From positions 1-56,511 of the forward strand of contig NZ_JAUSLG010000088.1 in assembly GCF_030646615.1 (NCBI RefSeq): a stretch of 56,511 nt of DNA. Reading direction: 5' to 3'. The position numbers and the translations under genes are program-made. Positions within the stretch are counted from its first letter, which is position 1. Each line of letters begins with the position of its first letter. Positions 45,961 through 55,986 of this stretch are shown here, in pieces. The DNA comes from Phenylobacterium sp. (lineage in GTDB: Bacteria > Pseudomonadota > Alphaproteobacteria > Caulobacterales > Caulobacteraceae). A model generated the notes under the pieces. It was not told where the DNA came from and searched no databases. It saw nothing but the letters and a program-made list of their open reading frames with translations.

Positions 45961-46896
45961 CTAGAGCAGCTTGATCTCGCGCAGGCGCTGCTGAAGGTAG
46001 CCGTCGGCGGTGATCGGCTCGGGATAACGGTCGGGATGGGCCGAATCGACGCAGGTGGGCAGGGTCGAGATTTCGTAGTCCGGATTGAAGTGCAGGAAGA
46101 AGGGCGTCGAATAGCGCGCCACGCCGCGGCGCTCAGGCGCGGGGTTGACCACGCGGTGGGTTGTGGACGGCAGCCGGTGGTTGGTCAGCCGCTGCAGCAT
46201 GTCGCCGATATTGCACACCAGGGCGCCCGGCGGCGGGTTGATCGCCAGCCAGCTGCCGTCGCGCCGCAGCACCTCCAGCCCGGCCTCCTCGGCGCCCAGC
46301 AGCAGGGTGATCACATTGATGTCTTCATGGGCGGCGGCGCGGATATGGGGGCCGTCGCCGGCGGTGGGCGGATAGTGCAGCAGGCGCAGCACGGAGTTGC
46401 CGTCGTTCACCGTCGGATCAAAGAAGCTGCGGCCCAGGTCGAGATAGACGGCCAGGGCCTCCAGGACCTTCTGGCCCATGGCGTCCAGGGCGCCATAGAG
46501 CCAGGCCACGTCCTTGTGGAAATCCGGGATTTCCTCTGGCCAGACATTGGGCGGCATGACCGGCGCATACGGGTGGCCCGCCGGCAGGTCGCGGCCCATA
46601 TGCCAGAATTCCTTGAGGTCGTGGTGGGCTTCGCCCTTGGCGGTTTCGACGCCGAACGGGGTGTAGCCCCGCTGGCCGCCCTGGCCGACCACATAGGCGC
46701 GCTTGGCGGCTTCCGGCAGGGCGAAGAAGGCCTTGGCCGAAGCAAGCGCTGCGTCGATGCGCGCCTGTTCAAGCCGATGGTCGCTGATCACCGCGAAGCC
46801 ATAGCGGGTGAAGGACTCGCCCAGGGCCTGGGCGAAGCCCTCGAAGTCCGCCTCATAGGCCCCGAAGGAGACCGGCAGGATGGAGTCAGAATTCAC
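45961..46896 (-). CDS. isopenicillin-N-synthase-like 2-oxoglutarate/Fe(II) oxygenase
   Basis: 311 residues. The iron ligands HxD...H lie in [15 protein letters not shown] and [10 protein letters not shown], and the 2-oxoglutarate-binding R-x-S in [14 protein letters not shown]. The N-terminal [17 protein letters not shown] region and [13 protein letters not shown] fit the isopenicillin N synthase/oxidoreductase family. The substrate is unknown; chromosomal members outside antibiotic clusters have varied roles. It is divergent from the OmpA gene. Confidence 0.9.
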   Translation of the reverse strand: MNSDSILPVSFGAYEADFEGFAQALGESFTRYGFAVISDHRLEQARIDAALASAKAFFALPEAAKRAYVVGQGGQRGYTPFGVETAKGEAHHDLKEFWHMGRDLPAGHPYAPVMPPNVWPEEIPDFHKDVAWLYGALDAMGQKVLEALAVYLDLGRSFFDPTVNDGNSVLRLLHYPPTAGDGPHIRAAAHEDINVITLLLGAEEAGLEVLRRDGSWLAINPPPGALVCNIGDMLQRLTNHRLPSTTHRVVNPAPERRGVARYSTPFFLHFNPDYEISTLPTCVDSAHPDRYPEPITADGYLQQRLREIKLL

Positions 46897-46948
46897 GGGC
46901 GGTCATCTCGCAGGGTTGGACGGGCGGGGGCCTTAAATCGGCCATAAC

Positions 46949-46974
46949 GGAACTTCGTAAGGAGGCCTAGCGTT
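46949..46974 (+). promoter_or_regulatory. EcfG-type promoter of the OmpA lipoprotein gene
   Basis: GGAAC (46949-46953), 17 bases, CGTT (46971-46974), 34 bases before the ATG. An exact match, 28 kb from the sigma factor gene. Confidence 0.82.
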
Positions 46975-47007
46975 GCCGTAGTCATAACAATTCATCGGAG
47001 ACACCAG

Positions 47008-47682
47008 ATGCGTCACCTGACCGCCGCTTCTGTGGGCCTTATCGGGGCGTTCGCCCTGGGCGCCTGCACCACCACCGACGGCTATACCGGCCAGCAAGTG
47101 AGGAACAACACCGGCACCGGCGCCTTGGCTGGCGCCCTGGGCGGCGCCGCCCTGGGTTACCTGACCAACACCAACAAGAGCTCCGAGGGCCGCAAGAATG
47201 CGCTCATCGGCGCAGGCGTCGGCGCCCTGGCCGGGGCCGCAGCCGGCAACTACATGGACCGCCAGCAGGCCGAGCTTCGACAGCAGCTGGCCGGCACAGG
47301 CGTGGACGTCATACGCCAGGGCGACAATATCATCCTCAACATGCCCGGCGACGTGACCTTCGCGGTCGATCAGTCCGACATTCAGCCGCGCTTCTTTACG
47401 GTGCTGGACGATGTGGCGCGCACCATCAACGCCTATCCTCAGACCCTGGTGGACGTGATCGGTCACGCCGACTCCACGGGCGCTGCGGCCTACAATCAGG
47501 CCCTGTCGGAACGCCGCGCCGGCTCGGTGGCCAACTATCTGGTCAGCCGGGGCCGCGTGATGCCCGACCGTCTCTATGTCGCAGGCCGCGGGATCAACGA
47601 GCCGCGGGCGACCAACGCCACGCCGGAGGGCCGCGCCCAGAACCGCCGTGTCGAGATCGTCCTGCGTCCCCTGACCAGCTGA
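47008..47682 (+). CDS. OmpA-family lipoprotein with glycine zipper
   Basis: 224 residues. A lipoprotein signal ends in AFALGAC; a glycine-zipper region (ALAGALGGAALGYL, LIGAGVGALAGAAAGNYMD) is followed by an OmpA peptidoglycan-binding domain (about 110-222) with NMPGDVTFAVDQSDIQPRF, VIGHADSTGAAAYNQALSERRA and NRRVEIVLRP. It resembles YiaD-type proteins. It is preceded by an exact EcfG-type promoter and so probably belongs to the general stress regulon. Confidence 0.92.
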   Translation: MRHLTAASVGLIGAFALGACTTTDGYTGQQVRNNTGTGALAGALGGAALGYLTNTNKSSEGRKNALIGAGVGALAGAAAGNYMDRQQAELRQQLAGTGVDVIRQGDNIILNMPGDVTFAVDQSDIQPRFFTVLDDVARTINAYPQTLVDVIGHADSTGAAAYNQALSERRAGSVANYLVSRGRVMPDRLYVAGRGINEPRATNATPEGRAQNRRVEIVLRPLTS

Positions 47683-47700
47683 TCTGACTTAACCCCTGAG

Positions 47701-47733
47701 ACCGGCGGCCTAGCCTTCGGGCCGCCGGTTTTC
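47701..47733 (+). terminator. terminator of the OmpA lipoprotein gene
   Basis: ACCGGCGGCC (47701-47710) pairs with GGCCGCCGGT (47720-47729), followed by TTTTCC. Confidence 0.82.
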
Positions 47734-47773
47734 CGGACTTTCCCACTTGCTGCGCTGCGGCCTAGTATGGGCC

Positions 47774-48508
47774 ATGGCAGACAAGGTTCGCAAAGACGCC
47801 GCCGAGGCCCTTGAGGGTCTCCTGTTCGACGGCATGACCATCATGGCCGGGGGCTTTGGCCTTTGCGGCATTCCTGAGAATCTGATCGCAGCGATCCGCG
47901 CCCACGGGGCGAAGGACCTGACGGTGATCTCCAACAATTGCGGGATCGACGGCTTCGGCCTCGGCGTCCTGCTGGAGAACCGCCAGATCAGGAAGATGAT
48001 CAGCTCCTATGTGGGGGAGAACAAGCTGTTCGAGCAGCTCTATCTCTCCGGTGAGCTGGAGCTGGAATTCAATCCCCAGGGCACCTTGGCCGAGCGCATC
48101 CGGGCCGGCGGCGCGGGCATACCGGCCTTCTTCACCAAGACCGGCGTGGGCACCCTGGTGGCCGAGGGCAAGGAGGTCCGCGAGTTCGACGGCGAGCCCT
48201 ATGTGATGGAGCGCGGCCTGACCGCCGACCTCGCCATCATCAAGGCCGATGTGGGCGACACCGCCGGCAATCTGGTCTTCCGCAAGACCGCGCGGAACTT
48301 CAATCCGATGATGGCCACGGCGGCCGCCAAGACGGTGGCCGAGGTGGAGCGTCTCGTGGCGCCTGGGGATCTGGACAAGGATCACATCCACACGCCGGGC
48401 ATCTATGTGGACGCCATCTTCAAGGGCGCAGCCTTCGAAAAGCGCATCGAGCGGGTGACCACGCGGCCGCGGGCGCTCGAGGGCGCCGGCGCCGGGGAGG
48501 AAGTCTGA
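47774..48508 (+). CDS. scoA: 3-oxoacid CoA-transferase, subunit A
   Basis: 244 residues from the ATG at 47774. Motifs [32 protein letters not shown], and [45 protein letters not shown] are those of the A subunit of succinyl-CoA:3-ketoacid CoA-transferase. With subunit B it activates acetoacetate using succinyl-CoA. Its stop overlaps the subunit B start as TGATG. Confidence 0.95.
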   Translation: MADKVRKDAAEALEGLLFDGMTIMAGGFGLCGIPENLIAAIRAHGAKDLTVISNNCGIDGFGLGVLLENRQIRKMISSYVGENKLFEQLYLSGELELEFNPQGTLAERIRAGGAGIPAFFTKTGVGTLVAEGKEVREFDGEPYVMERGLTADLAIIKADVGDTAGNLVFRKTARNFNPMMATAAAKTVAEVERLVAPGDLDKDHIHTPGIYVDAIFKGAAFEKRIERVTTRPRALEGAGAGEEV

Positions 48509-49152
48509 TGGCCTGGACAAGGGACCAGATGGCCGCCCGCGCGGCCCGCGAGCTTCAGGACGGCTTCTATGTGAACCTGGGCATTGGCATCCCGACCCTG
48601 GTGGCCAATTACATTCCAGCCGGGGTCGAGGTCACCCTGCAGAGCGAGAACGGCATGCTGGGCATGGGCCCTTTCCCCTTCGAGGGGGAAGAGGACGCCG
48701 ATCTGATCAACGCCGGCAAGCAGACCATCACCGAGCTGGCCTCGTCCTCCTATTTCTCGTCGGCCGACAGCTTCGCCATGATCCGCGGCGGCCATATCGA
48801 CCTGTCCATCCTGGGCGCGATGCAGGTGGCGGCCAATGGCGACCTGGCCAACTGGATGGTGCCGGGAAAGATGGTCAAGGGCATGGGCGGCGCCATGGAC
48901 CTGGTGGCGGGCGTCAAGCGCGTGGTCATCGTCATGGAGCACAGCGAGAAGTCCGGCGCGCCCAAGCTGGTCAAGGCCTGCTCGCTCCCGCTGACCGGGC
49001 AGGCGGTGGTGGACCTGGTGATCACCGATCTCGCCGTCTTCGAGGTGAACCGGGGGCGCGCGCCCCTGCGTCTCATCGAGTTGGCCGACGGGGTCACTGT
49101 GGACGAGGTTCGCGCCAAGACGGAGGCGTCTTTCGAGGCGGCCGCTGCGTAG
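48508..49152 (+). CDS. scoB: 3-oxoacid CoA-transferase, subunit B
   Basis: 214 residues. [18 protein letters not shown], the catalytic Glu (about 51) in [15 protein letters not shown], and [17 protein letters not shown] are all present. It forms the active enzyme with the coupled A subunit for ketone-body use. Confidence 0.95.
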   Translation: MAWTRDQMAARAARELQDGFYVNLGIGIPTLVANYIPAGVEVTLQSENGMLGMGPFPFEGEEDADLINAGKQTITELASSSYFSSADSFAMIRGGHIDLSILGAMQVAANGDLANWMVPGKMVKGMGGAMDLVAGVKRVVIVMEHSEKSGAPKLVKACSLPLTGQAVVDLVITDLAVFEVNRGRAPLRLIELADGVTVDEVRAKTEASFEAAAA

Positions 49153-49201
49153 GATCATCGGGGCGTGACGGGGCGGCTATGGCCCGGATGAAGGACGCGC
49201 G

Positions 49202-49807
49202 ATGATGATGAAGACCCACACGCTCGCCGCCATGGTGCTGGCGCCCCTGGCTCTGGCCAGCGCCTCGCCAGCGCCGGCCCAGGCGCCTGCGGCAGCTTCG
49301 GGGAAGGCCACGGCGGTGTTCGCCGGCGGCTGCTTCTGGTCGGTGGAGCACGAACTGGAGCAGATCCCCGGCGTGGTCGATGTGGTCGTCGGCTATGCGG
49401 GGGGCGCCAAGGCCAATCCCACCTATCGGAACCATGACGGTCATCTGGAGGCGGTGCAGGTGACCTATGACCCGGCGCGGCTGAGCTATGAGCAGCTGAC
49501 CCTGGGCTTCTTCCGCCGCATCGACCCTACCGATCCCAACGGCCAGATCTGCGACCAGGGGCCGTCCTATCGCACGGCGGTCTTCTACGCCTCCGGGGCG
49601 GAGCGGGACGCCGCCCAGAAGGTGAAGGCGCAGGTGGCCAAGGCCCTGGGCCAGGCGGTGGCGACCGAGATTCGCCCGGCCGCCCGCTTCTGGATGGGCG
49701 AGACCTACCACCAGGACTACGCCGAGAAGAATCCCGGTCGCTACCAGGCCTACAAGGTCGGCTGCGGGCGCGAGCGGGCGCTCAAGGCGGTGTGGGCAGG
49801 CCGGTGA
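49202..49807 (+). CDS. msrA: peptide methionine sulfoxide reductase MsrA, exported
   Basis: 201 residues. The catalytic Cys44 is in AGGCFWSVEHELEQIPGV; VGYAGG, NHDGHLEAVQVTYDP, FFRRIDPT and YHQDY are family motifs, and Cys188 near the C-terminus may resolve the disulfide. An N-terminal signal peptide (MMMKTHTLAAMVLAPLALASASPAPAQA) places it in the periplasm, where it would repair oxidised envelope proteins. Its 3' end overlaps the converging glycosyltransferase gene by 26 bases. Confidence 0.94.
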   Translation: MMMKTHTLAAMVLAPLALASASPAPAQAPAAASGKATAVFAGGCFWSVEHELEQIPGVVDVVVGYAGGAKANPTYRNHDGHLEAVQVTYDPARLSYEQLTLGFFRRIDPTDPNGQICDQGPSYRTAVFYASGAERDAAQKVKAQVAKALGQAVATEIRPAARFWMGETYHQDYAEKNPGRYQAYKVGCGRERALKAVWAGR

Positions 49808-51317
49808 GCGGATCTCTCGGCCGGGGCTGAAAATCCTCGCCGGTGAACATCTCGGCCCGGCGGCTGCGCTCGCCGTCCAGCCAGACATTGACGAACTCGG
49901 TCTCGCCGGTGCGGACGAAGTCGGCCTTCATCTCTGGCGTGAAGTCTGGCTCCAGGCTCATGGCCAGCACCCGCTCGCCCTCGGCGGTTGTGAGGGGATC
50001 GGTGGCCTCGGCCTGGTTCTGCGGATGGGCGGTGCGGACCCACATGCGCAGGGGCGCCGCGTCGGGCCGGGCGAAGTAGTCCCGGCCGTAATAGGCCGCC
50101 GCGTTGAACATGAAGCGGTCATCGACGGCGATGGCCGAGACCCGCAGATCGTGCATGGCGCGATCGGTCATGGCCTCGGTCAGCTGCGACCAGCCCTTGG
50201 CGCGCTTGAACCCATTGGCCATGCCCGCCTGCTCGGCCAGATCCGGCGAGATGACGAAGGACAGGAACAGCGCCGCGACCGCCCCTTGGGTCGCCAGGGC
50301 GGCGATGTACCAACCCTTGGCCCGCCAGCGCAGCAGCCAGGCCGCGACCAGGATCACCCCCGTGACATAACCCGCCGCCGTCCAGTTGGCGTTGGCCCGG
50401 CTGATCAAGGCCTGGAACGTGACGATCAGGAAGACCGGCGCCGTGAAGCAGAGCAGCAGCAGGTCGGCTGGGGTGAGTCGCCGACGCCAGGCCAGGAGCC
50501 CCCCGCCGACCACCAGCACCACGAAGGGGATCGGACCAAACACCCCGAACTGTGAGCCGATGAAGTCCAGCATCTCGCCGGGATGAAAGAGATCGCTCGG
50601 GCTCCAGTTGGCGTTGGCCGCGGTGTGCGCAACGGTGGCGAAGCCATGGGCGGCGTTCCAGATCAGATTGGGCGCCAGCACCAGCAGCATGGCGCCCAGG
50701 GCCGCCGTGATCATGGGCGGCGACCAGATCCGGCGGGCGTCCCGGTCGAGGACCAGATGAAGCGCCACCCCCATCAGGGCGTAGAGCGCCGCATACTTCG
50801 AGAGGAAGGCCAGGCCGAGAAGCGCCCCGGCCCCGGCGGCCGCGACCAAACGTCGCCGACCCTCCGCCTGCGGAAGATAAACGTAGAGGGCCAGCCCCCA
50901 GGCCAGGCAGGCCAGCAGCGGCGCATCGGTCGCCACCACCGCCGACGACAGCTGCACTCCCGGCATCACATGATAGAGGGCGCTGGCGGCCAGGGCGATC
51001 TGCGCGCCATAGAGCCGCCGGGCCAGCACAAAAACGCCAAGCGCCGTGATTGCCTGAAAAAGCGGCGCCGAGAGCCGCACCATCGGCTCGCTGTCGCCGC
51101 CTAAGGTGGTCGCCCAGATGCTCCAGGCGACCATGGGCGGCTTTGAATAATAACCGAAATCCAGCGTTCTGGACCAAAGCCAGTACTGGGCCTCGTCCGG
51201 ATAGAGCTCGAGCGGCGTAATGAAGATGGCCGCCAGGCGCACGGCGGTCAGGGCCACGGTGATCCACAGGGCCATGCGCCAGGCGGCGAGGGCGGAGGGC
51301 GCGGCGGGGTCAGTCAA
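49782..51317 (-). CDS. GT39-type (ArnT-like) membrane glycosyltransferase
   Basis: 511 residues with about ten membrane segments and a soluble C-terminal part. The first periplasmic loop carries LELYPDEAQYWLWSRTLDFGYYSKPPMVAW, the Asp-Glu and YYSKPP signature of lipid-linked sugar transferases such as ArnT. It probably moves a sugar from a polyprenyl phosphate to lipid A, glycan or protein on the periplasmic side; donor and acceptor are unknown. Confidence 0.9.
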   Translation of the reverse strand: MTDPAAPSALAAWRMALWITVALTAVRLAAIFITPLELYPDEAQYWLWSRTLDFGYYSKPPMVAWSIWATTLGGDSEPMVRLSAPLFQAITALGVFVLARRLYGAQIALAASALYHVMPGVQLSSAVVATDAPLLACLAWGLALYVYLPQAEGRRRLVAAAGAGALLGLAFLSKYAALYALMGVALHLVLDRDARRIWSPPMITAALGAMLLVLAPNLIWNAAHGFATVAHTAANANWSPSDLFHPGEMLDFIGSQFGVFGPIPFVVLVVGGGLLAWRRRLTPADLLLLCFTAPVFLIVTFQALISRANANWTAAGYVTGVILVAAWLLRWRAKGWYIAALATQGAVAALFLSFVISPDLAEQAGMANGFKRAKGWSQLTEAMTDRAMHDLRVSAIAVDDRFMFNAAAYYGRDYFARPDAAPLRMWVRTAHPQNQAEATDPLTTAEGERVLAMSLEPDFTPEMKADFVRTGETEFVNVWLDGERSRRAEMFTGEDFQPRPRDPLTGLPTPP

Positions 51318-51525
51318 GGGAGTCTCCGGAACGGCTGGGGAACGTTGCTTCCCCAGCAGGCGATGTAAAGGGCGTGACGCCTATGGGTGTGGCGCCACAA
51401 CAACAGGTTGCCCTCGTCATAAATCCATCACCAACAAGCCCGAAAGTTGCCTGTATAGACCGCCGGACTTCGGAGCGCTTGTGCGTTCGCCCGCTCCGAT
51501 TCTCGATCGAGAGGGGAATCTCACA

Positions 51526-54500
51526 ATGACGTCTATGAAGCGGCTCGCCAGCGGCGCGGCTCTTACGGCGCTCGTCTGCGCCATGAGCAGCGCCGTCTAC
51601 GCGCAGGAAACCACGGCCGCAATCCGCGGTCAGATCGTCGACACGCAGGGCGCTCCGGTGGCCGGCGCGACGGTCACCATCACCCACGTCCCGACCGGCG
51701 CCACCAGCACCTCCGTCACCGGTATGGACGGCATCTATTCGGCCCGTGGCCTTCGGGTCGGCGGCCCGTACCGCATCGCCGCCACCGCCCCGCAGTTCGA
51801 GGCCGGCGCCTCGACCCTGCAGGCCGTCGGCGTGGGCGACGCCGCCCAGGTGGACGTCCGCCTCGGCCGCACCGGCGACGCCCAGGTGGCCGAGCTGGTC
51901 GTGACCGCCGCGGCCGGCGCCCCCAGCCAGGGCGGCCCCTCCTCGAACTTCACCTCCGCCGACATCGACTCGCTGCCCTCGATCAGCCGCGACCTGAAGG
52001 ACGTGGCCCGCCTCGACCCGTTCGCGACCATCGACCCGACCAATTCGGACGCCATCTCGTTCGGCGGCGTGAACACCCGCTTCAACCAGTTGACCGTCGA
52101 CGGCATCCGCCAGAACGACGATTTCGGCCTGAACAACAACGGCTACCCGACCCAGCGCTCGCCGATCTCGATCGACGCGATCGAGGCGGTCAACGTCTCC
52201 TCGGCCCCCTACAGCGTGATCAACAACGGCTTCCTCGGCGGCCAGATCAATGCGGTCACCAAGTCGGGCGGCAACACCTTCTCCGGTTCGGTCTTCTACG
52301 AGTATTCCGACAACGACCTGCGCGGCGACACCGCCAACGGCGTCGACTACAGCACGGTCTTCGAGGAAAAGACCTGGGGCGCGACCCTGGGCGGCCCGAT
52401 CATCAAGGATCGCCTGTTCTTCTTCGGCGCCTATGAAAAGTTCGAAGGCCTGCTCGGCTTCGATACCGGCCCGGTTGGCTCCGGCGCCGCGGTGGTCATT
52501 CCGCGCATCAGCGCCGATGCGGTGGAGACCTTCCGCCAGGCGACCCAGTCGCTCTATGGCTACGATCCCGGCTCCTATCTGAGCGGGGCTTTCCCGGTGG
52601 AAGACGAGAAGTACCTGGCCAAGCTCGACCTAGTCATCACCGATGATCACCGCGCCTCGGTCACCTACCAGCAGACCACCGGCAACTCGCTCAACGGTTC
52701 GGTCAACTCCGTCTTCGCCAACGGCAACTCCACGACCCAGCCGCGGGTCGGCCTGGCCTCGAACCAGTACGACAAGACCGAGGAGCTGATCACCTACAGC
52801 GCCCAGCTGAACTCGGACTGGACCGACAACTTCTCCACCGAGCTGCGCTATTCCAACAAGGAAACCGACACCACCCAGATGCCGCTCAGCGGCCTCTCGG
52901 TGGGCCAGGTGATCGTGGGCGTGAGCGACCTGCCCGGCGTCGCCACCGGTTCGGGCACGCCGCAGATCCAGTTCGGCGCCGACACCTTCCGGCACGACAA
53001 CTATCTGAATGTGCAGACCGAGACCTTCGAGGCCATCGGCCGCTACAATGTCGGCGACCATGACTTCCTGTTCGGGGCCCGCACCGAGCAGAACGACATC
53101 ATCAATGTCTTCGTCTCCAACTCCCTGGGCTCCTACACCTTCGCCAGCTACGCCGACTTCCTGGCCCGTCGGGCCAGCGGCTTCAGCCTGTCGGGCGGCG
53201 TCGATCCCACGGCGGGCACGGTCCCGGCGACCATCGGCACGGCCCGCCTCGGCGCGGCGACCTTCGGCTATCGCCTGACCAGCCTCTACGGTGAAGACCG
53301 CCTGCAGATCACCCCGACCCTCGATGTGACGGCCGGCGTTCGCTACGACCGCTATTCGATGGACGATACGCCCAGCGAGAACGCCGCCTTCTTCTCGCGT
53401 CACGGCTTCAGCAACACCTCGACCCTGGACGGCAAGGACGCGGTTCTGCCGCGGGTCTCCTTCAACTGGGAGCCGCGTACGGACCTGACCATCTCGGGCG
53501 GCGTCGGGCGGTTCTCGTCCACCGGCCTGAACGTCTGGATCTCCAACGCCTATTCCAACAACGGCGTGAACCAGACCAACGCCATCTGCCCCGCCGGCCC
53601 CTACACCAATGTCGACCTGACCCAGGCCCCGGCCGGCTGCACCTTCACGCCGGGCAACGGCAATGTGAACGCCATCGACCCGTCCCTGCAGATCCCGACC
53701 GCCTGGAAGGGCAATCTGACGGCGACCTACGAGGCGGACCTGGGCCGCTTCGGCGACAGCTGGCGCTTCACGGCGGCCTATCTGAAGTCGGTCAACGAGA
53801 ATGCGCTCATCTGGTACAATCTGCGCTCGGTCCAGACCGGCGTGGCGCCCGATGGCCGTCCGGTCTTCTCTCAGTCCACCGCGGGCTCCATCGCGGGCAA
53901 TGAAAACGACTTCCTGCTGACCAACACCTCCAAGGGCAGCTCGGAATCGGTCGCCTTCGTGGTCGACAAGGTCTGGCGCGAAGGTCTGTGGGACGGCCTG
54001 TCGATGAGCGTCGGCTACACCCACACCGACGCCGAAGACACCAACCCGATGACCAGCTCCATCGCCCAGTCGAGCTATACCCGCTACGGCACGTCGAACC
54101 CGCAAGCGCCGGCGTCGGCGACCTCGGACTATGAAGTCCGCGACCGCTGGACGATGAACTTCGGCTATGCCCGCTCGTTCTTCGGCGACAACGAGACTTC
54201 GGTTCAGGTGTTCGCCCAGAACCGCACGGGCCTGCCCTTCAGCTACACCTTCGCTGGCAGCCGCACGGGCAACTTCGACAACGACTTCGGCTACAACGTC
54301 TCGTCCTATTCGGGCCGTCAGGCCTCGTCGAACGCCCTGTTCTACGTGCCGCAGATGGCCGGCGGTTCGATCACCGCCACCAGCGACCCGATCGTCCAGT
54401 ACGCGGCCGGCTTCGATGTCTCGGCCTTCGACGCCTTCGTGAAGTCCAGCGGCCTGTCGGCCTATGCGGGCGGCATCGCCCCGCGGAACGCCTTCAACAC

Positions 54501-54828
54501 CCCGGACGTCACCACGGTCGACCTGCGCCTCAGCCAGGAGCTCCCGGCCTTCTTCCCGGGCGGCGCCAAGCTGCAGGTCTATATGGACGTCGAAAACCTC
54601 GGCAACCTGCTGAACGACGAGTGGGGCGTGCTGGAACAGTACGACTTCCACCGCTCGGTCCCGGTGGCGACCGTGTCCTGCGTCGCTGCAGGCACCACCA
54701 CGGCCGCCAGCTGCGGCGCGCCGAACGCGGCCTACCTCTATTCGGGCAACGCCTCGGCCATCGAACCCTATGTCGTGCCGGACGCCTCCCTGTGGCGCGT
54801 CAAGTTCGGCGTGAAGTACAAGTTCTGA
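51526..54828 (+). CDS. Oar-like TonB-dependent receptor with N-terminal carboxypeptidase-regulatory domain
   Basis: 1100 residues from the ATG at 51526, preceded by GAGAGGGG. A signal peptide (ending VYAQE) is followed by a CarboxypepD_reg domain (about 27-110: AAIRGQIVDTQGAPVAGATVTITHV), a plug (about 120-260, SISRDLKDVARLDPFA... and GGQINAVTKSGGNTFSGSVFYEY) and a large barrel ending in Phe (WRVKFGVKYKF). Oar-like receptors are common in Caulobacterales and often import peptides or glycans. The substrate is unknown. A strong terminator follows; the 208-base gap upstream shows no clear operator. Confidence 0.94.
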   Translation: MTSMKRLASGAALTALVCAMSSAVYAQETTAAIRGQIVDTQGAPVAGATVTITHVPTGATSTSVTGMDGIYSARGLRVGGPYRIAATAPQFEAGASTLQAVGVGDAAQVDVRLGRTGDAQVAELVVTAAAGAPSQGGPSSNFTSADIDSLPSISRDLKDVARLDPFATIDPTNSDAISFGGVNTRFNQLTVDGIRQNDDFGLNNNGYPTQRSPISIDAIEAVNVSSAPYSVINNGFLGGQINAVTKSGGNTFSGSVFYEYSDNDLRGDTANGVDYSTVFEEKTWGATLGGPIIKDRLFFFGAYEKFEGLLGFDTGPVGSGAAVVIPRISADAVETFRQATQSLYGYDPGSYLSGAFPVEDEKYLAKLDLVITDDHRASVTYQQTTGNSLNGSVNSVFANGNSTTQPRVGLASNQYDKTEELITYSAQLNSDWTDNFSTELRYSNKETDTTQMPLSGLSVGQVIVGVSDLPGVATGSGTPQIQFGADTFRHDNYLNVQTETFEAIGRYNVGDHDFLFGARTEQNDIINVFVSNSLGSYTFASYADFLARRASGFSLSGGVDPTAGTVPATIGTARLGAATFGYRLTSLYGEDRLQITPTLDVTAGVRYDRYSMDDTPSENAAFFSRHGFSNTSTLDGKDAVLPRVSFNWEPRTDLTISGGVGRFSSTGLNVWISNAYSNNGVNQTNAICPAGPYTNVDLTQAPAGCTFTPGNGNVNAIDPSLQIPTAWKGNLTATYEADLGRFGDSWRFTAAYLKSVNENALIWYNLRSVQTGVAPDGRPVFSQSTAGSIAGNENDFLLTNTSKGSSESVAFVVDKVWREGLWDGLSMSVGYTHTDAEDTNPMTSSIAQSSYTRYGTSNPQAPASATSDYEVRDRWTMNFGYARSFFGDNETSVQVFAQNRTGLPFSYTFAGSRTGNFDNDFGYNVSSYSGRQASSNALFYVPQMAGGSITATSDPIVQYAAGFDVSAFDAFVKSSGLSAYAGGIAPRNAFNTPDVTTVDLRLSQELPAFFPGGAKLQVYMDVENLGNLLNDEWGVLEQYDFHRSVPVATVSCVAAGTTTAASCGAPNAAYLYSGNASAIEPYVVPDASLWRVKFGVKYKF

Positions 54829-54852
54829 TCGGATCATTCTGACCAGACGGAA

Positions 54853-54881
54853 GGGGCGGCTCTCGGGCCGCCCCTTTTTTG
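54853..54881 (+). terminator. terminator of the Oar-like receptor gene
   Basis: GGGGCGGC (54853-54860) pairs with GCCGCCCC (54867-54874) around six bases, then T6. Confidence 0.93.
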
Positions 54882-54981
54882 TTGCGCCGCCCGGGTGCGG
54901 CCCTGCTTGACCTGCGGGCTGCGTGCGCCCATCTGCGCCGGTCCCGCCTGATCGGCGCCTGACCCTTGGAAGGGATCGTTG

Positions 54982-55986
54982 ATGAGCCTTGTCGTTCCTG
55001 CCGAATGGGCGCCGCACCGGGCCATGTGGCTGGGCTTTCCCAGCCATGGCGAGCTCTGGGGCGAGGACTACGCCCAGGCCCAGGCCGAGGTGGCCGCCCT
55101 GGCCCGCGCCATGGCCGGCCCGGGGCGGGAAGCTGTCCGCCTGATGACCGGTTCGCCGGACGGCGAGGCTGCGGCCCGGCGGATGCTGGGCGATGTGGCT
55201 GGCATCGAGATCGTCGCCGGCGCCTTTGGCGACATCTGGCTTCGCGACACCGGCCCGATCTTCGCCCGCCAGGAGGACGGCTTCAGCGCCCGCGGGTTCC
55301 GGTTCAACGGCTGGGGCGGCAAGTATGTCTATCCCCACGACGAGACCGTGGCCGCCCAGATCGCCGATCATGTCGGCGTCCCACTGGCGCTCAACGACTT
55401 CATCCTGGAAGGCGGCGCCCTGGACCATGACGGGTTCGGCACGGTGCTCACCACCGGCCAGTGCCTGCTGAACCCCAACCGCAATCCCGGCTGGAGCGCC
55501 GACGCCGCCGAGGCCGCGCTTGGCGAGGCGCTGGGGGTCCGCAAGACCCTGTGGCTGGGCGAAGGCCTGCAGAATGACCACACCGATGGCCATGTGGACA
55601 ATCTGGCCCGCTTCGTCGCGCCCGGCGTCGTGGTCTGTCCCGTCGCCTTCGGGCGGGGCGACCCGAACATGGACGCCTATGATGACGCCGCGCGGCGCCT
55701 GGCCGGTATGACCGATGCGCGGGGCGAGCGGTTGAAGGTGGTGCGCATCCCCTCGCCCGGCTGGGTCGAGAACGCCGATGGCGACTATGTGCCGGCCTCG
55801 CACATGAACTTCATCATCACCAATGGGGCGGTGATCGTGCCGACCTATGCGCAGCGCCCGGGCGAGATGGCCATCCAGGCCCTGGAGAGCGTCTTCCCCG
55901 ACCACAAGGTGATCGGCCTGCCGTCCGCCGCCATCCTGACCGGCGGCGGCTCCTTCCACTGCATCACCCAGCAGGAGCCCGCCTGA
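54982..55986 (+). CDS. aguA: agmatine deiminase
   Basis: 334 residues from the ATG at 54982 (a TTG directly before it is less likely). It hydrolyses agmatine to N-carbamoylputrescine. Family motifs WAPHRAMWLGFPSH, IWLRDTGPIFA, FNGWGGKYVYPHDE, LEGGALDHDGFG, NDHTDGHVDN and the catalytic Cys (about 327) in TGGGSFHCITQQEP are complete. It overlaps the next gene by one base; together they make putrescine from arginine. Confidence 0.96.
   Translation: MSLVVPAEWAPHRAMWLGFPSHGELWGEDYAQAQAEVAALARAMAGPGREAVRLMTGSPDGEAAARRMLGDVAGIEIVAGAFGDIWLRDTGPIFARQEDGFSARGFRFNGWGGKYVYPHDETVAAQIADHVGVPLALNDFILEGGALDHDGFGTVLTTGQCLLNPNRNPGWSADAAEAALGEALGVRKTLWLGEGLQNDHTDGHVDNLARFVAPGVVVCPVAFGRGDPNMDAYDDAARRLAGMTDARGERLKVVRIPSPGWVENADGDYVPASHMNFIITNGAVIVPTYAQRPGEMAIQALESVFPDHKVIGLPSAAILTGGGSFHCITQQEPA

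Noticed and set aside
51310..51380. GGAAC followed by CGTT near 51330-51350
   Set aside because: The spacing is about 10 bases, not 16-17, so it is not an EcfG promoter.
52630..55959. Leftward open frame of 1109 codons opposite the Oar-like receptor and agmatine deiminase genes
   Set aside because: It is antisense to two clear genes, has shadow-type composition (His/Gly/Arg-rich, no domain) and no ribosome site; it is a by-product of GC-rich codon use.
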